A DNA stretch of 64,000 bases from contig JBCDCY010000004.1 in the NCBI GenBank assembly GCA_039180875.1, positions 1 to 64,000 of the forward strand, given 5' to 3'. Of this stretch, positions 62,499 to 64,000 are shown in pieces. The DNA comes from JBCDCY01 sp039180875 (lineage in GTDB: Bacteria; Pseudomonadota; Alphaproteobacteria; Rhodobacterales; Rhodobacteraceae). Both the position numbers and the translations under genes were made by a program. Every line of letters starts with the position of its first letter. Within the stretch, counting starts at the first letter, position 1. Under the pieces are notes generated by a model. That model saw only the letters and a list, made by a program, of their open reading frames with translations. It was not told the origin of the DNA and searched no databases.

Positions 62499-63182
62499 AT
62501 GATCTTCAAGCGGCGCAATCCCCTGACGATCTGGCAGCGCCTGCGGGCGTTGGTCTATCCCCAGGGCGGATGGCGCCGCGGCTTTGAATATCTCGGCCAC
62601 CGGGTGCGCCGACTGCCGGACACACCGCATCGGGTGGCGCTTGGCCTCGCCTGCGGTGTGTTCGTCTCGTTCAGCCCATTCTTCGGCGTGCACTTCTTCT
62701 ACGCCATGCTCATCGCCTGGCTGCTGGGCGGCAATATGGTGGCGAGCCTGATCGGCACCTTCGTCGGCAACCCTCTCACTTTCCCACTGATCGCCTGGTC
62801 CTCGCTCGGCATCGGCCGCTGGATCGTGGGCGTGGTCAACCAGGAGTCGGAGTTCGAGGCGGTGGCCCGCGCCTTCGGCGACGCAGCCCGCGGCGCCTGG
62901 CAGTCGGTGCGCAGCCTCTTCGGCTATGGGGAAGGGGCGTGGACGCGCCTGAGCGACTTCTTCTGGGACGTGTTCTTCCCCTACTATGTCGGCGGCCTGA
63001 TCCCCGGACTGATCGCCGCAGTGGTGATGTACTACCTCGCCCGCCCCCTGATCGCCGCCTATCAGAAGCGGCGCCGCAATAAGTTGATGGAGCGGGCGCG
63101 CCTGGCGATGAAGCGCCGCTCGCAGACCCTGCGCCAGGCCGCTGCCCGGGTCTCCGGCCCGAAGCCGGATCGCGCCACCTGA
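62499..63182 (+). CDS. DUF2062 membrane protein
   Basis: A 227-residue protein with RFEYLGHRVRRLPDTPHRVALGLACGVFVSFSPFFGVHFF, the DUF2062 core, and GNPLTFPLIAW, then two more hydrophobic segments and a strongly basic C-terminal tail. Found between rel and pdxJ in many alphaproteobacteria, function unknown. The ATG at 62499 has AAGG upstream and starts with the conserved IFKRRNPLT. The 131 bases between rel and this gene contain a 7-base hairpin (GGCCGTT/AACGGCC, 62367-62387) followed by A residues, not a T-run. Confidence 0.88.
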   Translation: MIFKRRNPLTIWQRLRALVYPQGGWRRGFEYLGHRVRRLPDTPHRVALGLACGVFVSFSPFFGVHFFYAMLIAWLLGGNMVASLIGTFVGNPLTFPLIAWSSLGIGRWIVGVVNQESEFEAVARAFGDAARGAWQSVRSLFGYGEGAWTRLSDFFWDVFFPYYVGGLIPGLIAAVVMYYLARPLIAAYQKRRRNKLMERARLAMKRRSQTLRQAAARVSGPKPDRAT

Positions 63183-63275
63183 TCAGGACCGGCCGGGCCT
63201 TTTCGGCGCTCTGAAAGCAGCCTAAGTCTCTTGGTGCAGACCGGCGTCGACGCCGGCCAAGGCGCGAGGTTTCCC

Positions 63276-64000
63276 ATGGCGCTCTCGACCCCGCTCGGCC
63301 GCCTGCGGCTGGGCGTCAACATTGATCACGTGGCCACGGTGCGAAACGCCCGGGGCGGCAGCACCCCCGACCCGATCCGGGCGGCGGAGCTGGCCCAGAC
63401 GGCCGGTGCCGACGGCATCACTGCCCATCTGCGGGAGGATCGCCGCCACATCACCGACGCCGACATCGACGGCCTGATGGCGGCGCTCACCCTGCCCCTC
63501 AACCTCGAGATGGCCGCGACGGAGGAGATGCAGGCCATCGCCCTCCGCCATCTGCCCCACGCCGTCTGCATCGTGCCCGAGCGGCGGGAGGAGCGCACCA
63601 CCGAGGGCGGCCTCGACGTCGCCCGCGACGAAAACCGTCTCGCGCATTTCATCGCCCCGCTCCGGGAAGCCGGCTGCCGCGTCTCGATCTTCATCGCCGC
63701 CGAACCGCGCCAGATCGAAGCAGCGGCCCGGATCGGCGCCCCCGTGGTGGAGCTGCACACCGGCGCCTATTGCGATGCCCACCATGAGGGCCGTCTTGAG
63801 GCTCGCGACGGGGAGCTTGCGCGCCTCGCCGATATGGCCCGGCTCGGCCACGGCCTGGGGCTCGAGGTCCATGCCGGCCATGGTCTCACCTACGAGACGG
63901 TGAAGCCGGTCGCCGCGCTGCCCGAGGTGATGGAGCTCAACATCGGTCATTTCCTGGTGGGAGAGGCGATCTTCTCCGGCCTCGACAGCGCCATCCGCCG
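63276..64000 (+). CDS. pdxJ: Pyridoxine 5'-phosphate synthase (3' end beyond window)
   Basis: Condenses 1-deoxyxylulose-5-phosphate with 3-amino-2-oxopropyl phosphate to pyridoxine 5'-phosphate. About 241 residues are visible: LGVNIDHVATVRNARGG at the start (Asn and His of the active site), ITAHLREDRRHI, NLEMAATEEM, FIAAEPRQIEAAA, VELHTGAY and VHAGHGLTYET, then ELNIGHFLVGEA at the right edge. The family is about 240-250 residues, so nearly the whole protein is present. ATG 63276 has GAGGT upstream. Confidence 0.95.
   Translation, partial: MALSTPLGRLRLGVNIDHVATVRNARGGSTPDPIRAAELAQTAGADGITAHLREDRRHITDADIDGLMAALTLPLNLEMAATEEMQAIALRHLPHAVCIVPERREERTTEGGLDVARDENRLAHFIAPLREAGCRVSIFIAAEPRQIEAAARIGAPVVELHTGAYCDAHHEGRLEARDGELARLADMARLGHGLGLEVHAGHGLTYETVKPVAALPEVMELNIGHFLVGEAIFSGLDSAIR

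Noticed and set aside
63241..63256. Perfect 16-base palindrome CCGGCGTCGACGCCGG upstream of pdxJ
   Set aside because: About one such perfect palindrome is expected by chance in 64 kb, more at high GC; no second copy was seen near pyridoxine genes.

Overview
The window is GC-rich, gene-dense chromosomal DNA of an alphaproteobacterium. This rests on gene content and order: hflK-hflC-DUF2065-degP, bolA next to a J-domain gene and cobS, rpoZ-rel-DUF2062-pdxJ, a MerR-controlled acyl-CoA dehydrogenase/thiolase/FadJ cluster, a DUF2842 protein, and a large acidic protein of a type I associate with Rhodobacterales and relatives. I cannot name a genus. There are no rRNA or tRNA genes, no CRISPR array, and no transposase or integrase gene.

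Layout. 1-6602 (minus): thiN, rpiA, glutathione reductase, then the membrane quality-control set hflK-hflC-DUF2065-degP (degP runs off the left edge). 6793-9714 (plus): a 973-residue acidic protein with an 18-fold Ala-Glu repeat encoded by a hexanucleotide array. 9844-11792 (minus): DUF2842, a VOC protein and purA. 11997-15327 (plus): serC, a GNAT acetyltransferase and serA, preceded by a structured leader. 15424-18072 (minus): rmuC and two hot-dog thioesterases. 18196-27331 (plus): two MerR regulators and a fatty-acid beta-oxidation operon (two acyl-CoA dehydrogenases, a GST, thiolase, FadJ), interrupted by a DMP19-like gene of lower GC. 27332-27678: tandem hairpin repeats.

27679-39388: a mixed metabolic and transport stretch with a GlcD-like oxidase, a thioesterase plus a thioesterase remnant, a ClC protein, Xaa-Pro aminopeptidase, a short DksA-like protein, an ABC exporter with a lipoprotein, and a phytanoyl-CoA-dioxygenase-like enzyme. 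39738-43425: a ribbon-helix-helix protein, a cytochrome P450 translationally coupled to a membrane hydrolase, and ccdA. 43545-45320: tusA-like and gatB. 45369-47213: an AT-rich island carrying an ATPase-TOPRIM protein that looks like a defence gene. 47214-51164: an exonuclease-family protein, DUF4177, a small lipoprotein, bolA, a J-domain protein and cobS. 51191-55305: a MalY/PatB-type aminotransferase, def-fmt, a sulfotransferase and a GlsB-like protein. 55302-58214 (minus): ispH, DUF3429, a GFA-methyltransferase fusion and rnhA, all overlapping. 58286-59490 (minus): a family-5 uracil-DNA glycosylase and an NYN protein. 59758-64000 (plus): rpoZ, rel, DUF2062 and pdxJ (cut at the right edge).

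Most of the window is housekeeping. The parts that stand out are the ATPase-TOPRIM island, the DMP19-like insertion in the beta-oxidation operon, the hexanucleotide-encoded Ala-Glu tract, three kinds of palindromic or tandem non-coding repeat, and several unusual fusions and couplings. All functional calls come from motif reading and memory of families; no database search was run.
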